A DNA stretch of 64,000 nt from an uncultured Erysipelotrichaceae bacterium (GTDB lineage: Bacteria > Bacillota_I > Bacilli_A > RFN20 > CAG-826): contig CADAIJ010000002.1 of NCBI GenBank assembly GCA_902787955.1, positions 122,436 to 186,435 of the forward strand, read 5' to 3'. The notes below the pieces were generated by a model that worked only from the letters and a program-made list of their open reading frames with translations, had not been told where the DNA came from and did no database searches. Shown piece by piece: positions 63,185 through 64,000 of the stretch. The position numbers and the translations under genes were made by a program. Positions within the stretch are counted from its first letter, which is position 1, and every line of letters starts with the position of its first letter.

Positions 63185-63191
63185 TCCTAGT

Positions 63192-63455
63192 AAGATTATC
63201 AACAAATATACAAATCCATTTAAAGTGACGAGCATGCTTCTATTCTCTTTGTTTGTTGCAGTAGCAGGAGCGTTATGCTGGATGGTTATCGCTCCATCGG
63301 GAGACTTACTCTTCTATCAAGAAGCTTATAACGTTGTCTTCATCGAAGGTATTGTCGCTTTCGCAACTAACGTAGCGTCTTCATTATTAATTGGCATTCC
63401 CATTATCTATGGACTAATGAGATTGCTTCTCCGTCATAGTGTGATTTCTAAATAG
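63192..63455 (+). pseudogene. Truncated C-terminal part of a membrane protein
   Basis: The reading frame is open upstream into the insertion element's end, and no start codon with a ribosome-binding site exists. It reads KIINKYTNPFKVTSMLLFSL and continues with two hydrophobic helices and RLLLRHSVISK. This looks like the tail of a polytopic membrane protein, possibly an ECF-transporter-like S component, cut off by the insertion. The missing front is not found on the left side of the elements (59.6-59.85 kb), so a deletion accompanied the insertion. Confidence 0.45.
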
Positions 63456-63467
63456 GAGGTATTAACT

Positions 63468-64000
63468 ATGTCACAAGATAGAACTAGACCCTTTCTCTTA
63501 CAACCTGTTTTCTATGGTGTACCCCTCAGTTGGGTAGATGGATATTTCAAAAGTTACGTATCTAATTTCCGTAAGAACAATCCCGAATTTGATGAATTCT
63601 TAAAAGAGATGAAAGAAGAGATTATTCTTCGTCAATTAGATTATTGTTCTAATATCTTATTGTTCTTAGATGGTAAGACTGAACCTAATTGGGTCTCACC
63701 TAAGAAATCAATGTTCCGTTTGTTTATTAAACTATATAACTATGATTGGTCAGGTAAACAAGCGGTGGATTATATCGATAGATGCCATGAAACCTATCTA
63801 TCTTTAAAAAGAGAGAAACTTAAACTTGGTGAAGAATACGATGTCTTTATGCAGAGAAGTCGATGGGATGGTATAGATAGAGAAGCTAATATCATATGTA
63901 AATTTACTATTGATGAAAAAGATTATGTTCTTTATTCAATAGAGAGAGATAGTGAAAATGATAATTTGTTTGTTTCTAAGTTAGTTAATAATAACGATGG
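63468..64000 (+). CDS. Unrecognised protein, 3' end outside window
   Basis: The ATG at 63468 has AGGAGG eight bases ahead and follows the truncated membrane-protein frame by 12 bases. The frame is open to the window's right edge (177 codons). It begins MSQDRTRPFLLQPVFYGVPL, has no signal peptide, and is acidic/basic mixed with many aromatics. The last visible part (FTIDEKDYVLYSIERDSEND) resembles the small DUF1292/YrzB fold, but this is weak. It is probably the second gene of the operon broken by the insertion. Function unknown. Confidence 0.55.
   Translation, partial: MSQDRTRPFLLQPVFYGVPLSWVDGYFKSYVSNFRKNNPEFDEFLKEMKEEIILRQLDYCSNILLFLDGKTEPNWVSPKKSMFRLFIKLYNYDWSGKQAVDYIDRCHETYLSLKREKLKLGEEYDVFMQRSRWDGIDREANIICKFTIDEKDYVLYSIERDSENDNLFVSKLVNNND

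Larger units (their letters stand above)
59847..63190 (+). mobile_element. IS200/IS605-type element interrupted by an IS110-type element
   Basis: A left end with a long hairpin (59852-59915), an AT-rich leader, tnpA and tnpB in the same direction, and a right-end hairpin (63169-63184). Both ends share AGAAG(T)CCCCCAC (about 59846 and 63161). The exact cleavage points cannot be set by eye. A second element of about 1.5 kb lies between tnpB and the right end. Confidence 0.7.

Noticed and set aside
1..64000. TGA read as tryptophan, as in mycoplasmas
   Set aside because: Tryptophan is encoded by TGG throughout, and tnpB ends with TGA at its expected length.
1..64000. CRISPR arrays, tRNA or rRNA genes
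   Set aside because: No regularly spaced short repeats and no cloverleaf-like or conserved rRNA stretches were noticed in the intergenic parts. The tandem repeats at 47-57 kb are genes.

Overview
The window comes from a low-GC, Gram-positive-type anaerobe. Lipoproteins carry lipoboxes, there are no outer-membrane proteins, and TGA is used as a stop (for example at the end of tnpB), so this is the standard bacterial code and not the mycoplasma code. AdhE and two [FeFe] hydrogenases point to a fermenter. My best guess is a gut or rumen member of the Bacilli/Erysipelotrichia/RF39-like lineages; this is inferred from gene content and style, not from a marker gene.

Layout. (1) 1-9.1 kb: the end of a radical SAM/SPASM peptide maturase, then one operon (promoter at 915, terminator at 9068) encoding an NHLM-type peptide exporter (mini membrane-fusion protein, peptidase-C39 ABC transporter, second ABC transporter). 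It is co-transcribed with a partner-switching module: a STAS protein, a STAS-kinase fusion and a membrane PP2C phosphatase with an RsbW-like ATPase domain. (2) 9.2-14.8 kb: three lipoproteins (GH13 glycosidase, S41 peptidase, 5'-nucleotidase). (3) 14.8-23.3 kb: DMT permease, acyltransferase-3 plus acyl-CoA ligase, a complete IS30 element, and a MacB/FtsX-type ABC transporter. (4) 23.5-27.5 kb: accessory genes (HTH-like protein, AbiE toxin-antitoxin pair, VWA protein, secreted protein). (5) 27.6-35 kb: AdhE and a sensory/fermentative [FeFe]-hydrogenase cluster with its own phosphatase. (6) 35-39.3 kb: an orphan AbiEi with a broken toxin remnant, a LytS-like kinase with an HTH-receiver regulator, and divergent 7-TM and PrsW-like membrane proteins. 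(7) 39.4-59.6 kb: a large envelope operon of a repeat protein, a beta-helix protein, a 1701-residue protein and four tandem ~800-residue paralogues, followed by a second STAS + PP2C/ATPase cassette. (8) 59.6-63.2 kb: an IS200/IS605 element with an IS110/IS1111-type element nested inside, then the truncated end of another operon.

The most unusual part is region 7. The four tandem paralogues are nearly constant along most of their length, but the stretch between two hydrophobic segments differs completely from copy to copy. They share a beta-prism-like module with the 1701-residue protein and a membrane tail beginning ASL that also ends the two upstream proteins. Both the peptide-export operon and this surface array sit next to STAS/PP2C-ATPase switches, and no sigma factor is visible nearby. 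This suggests, as inference, that the switches act on membrane or envelope machinery or on a sigma factor encoded elsewhere.
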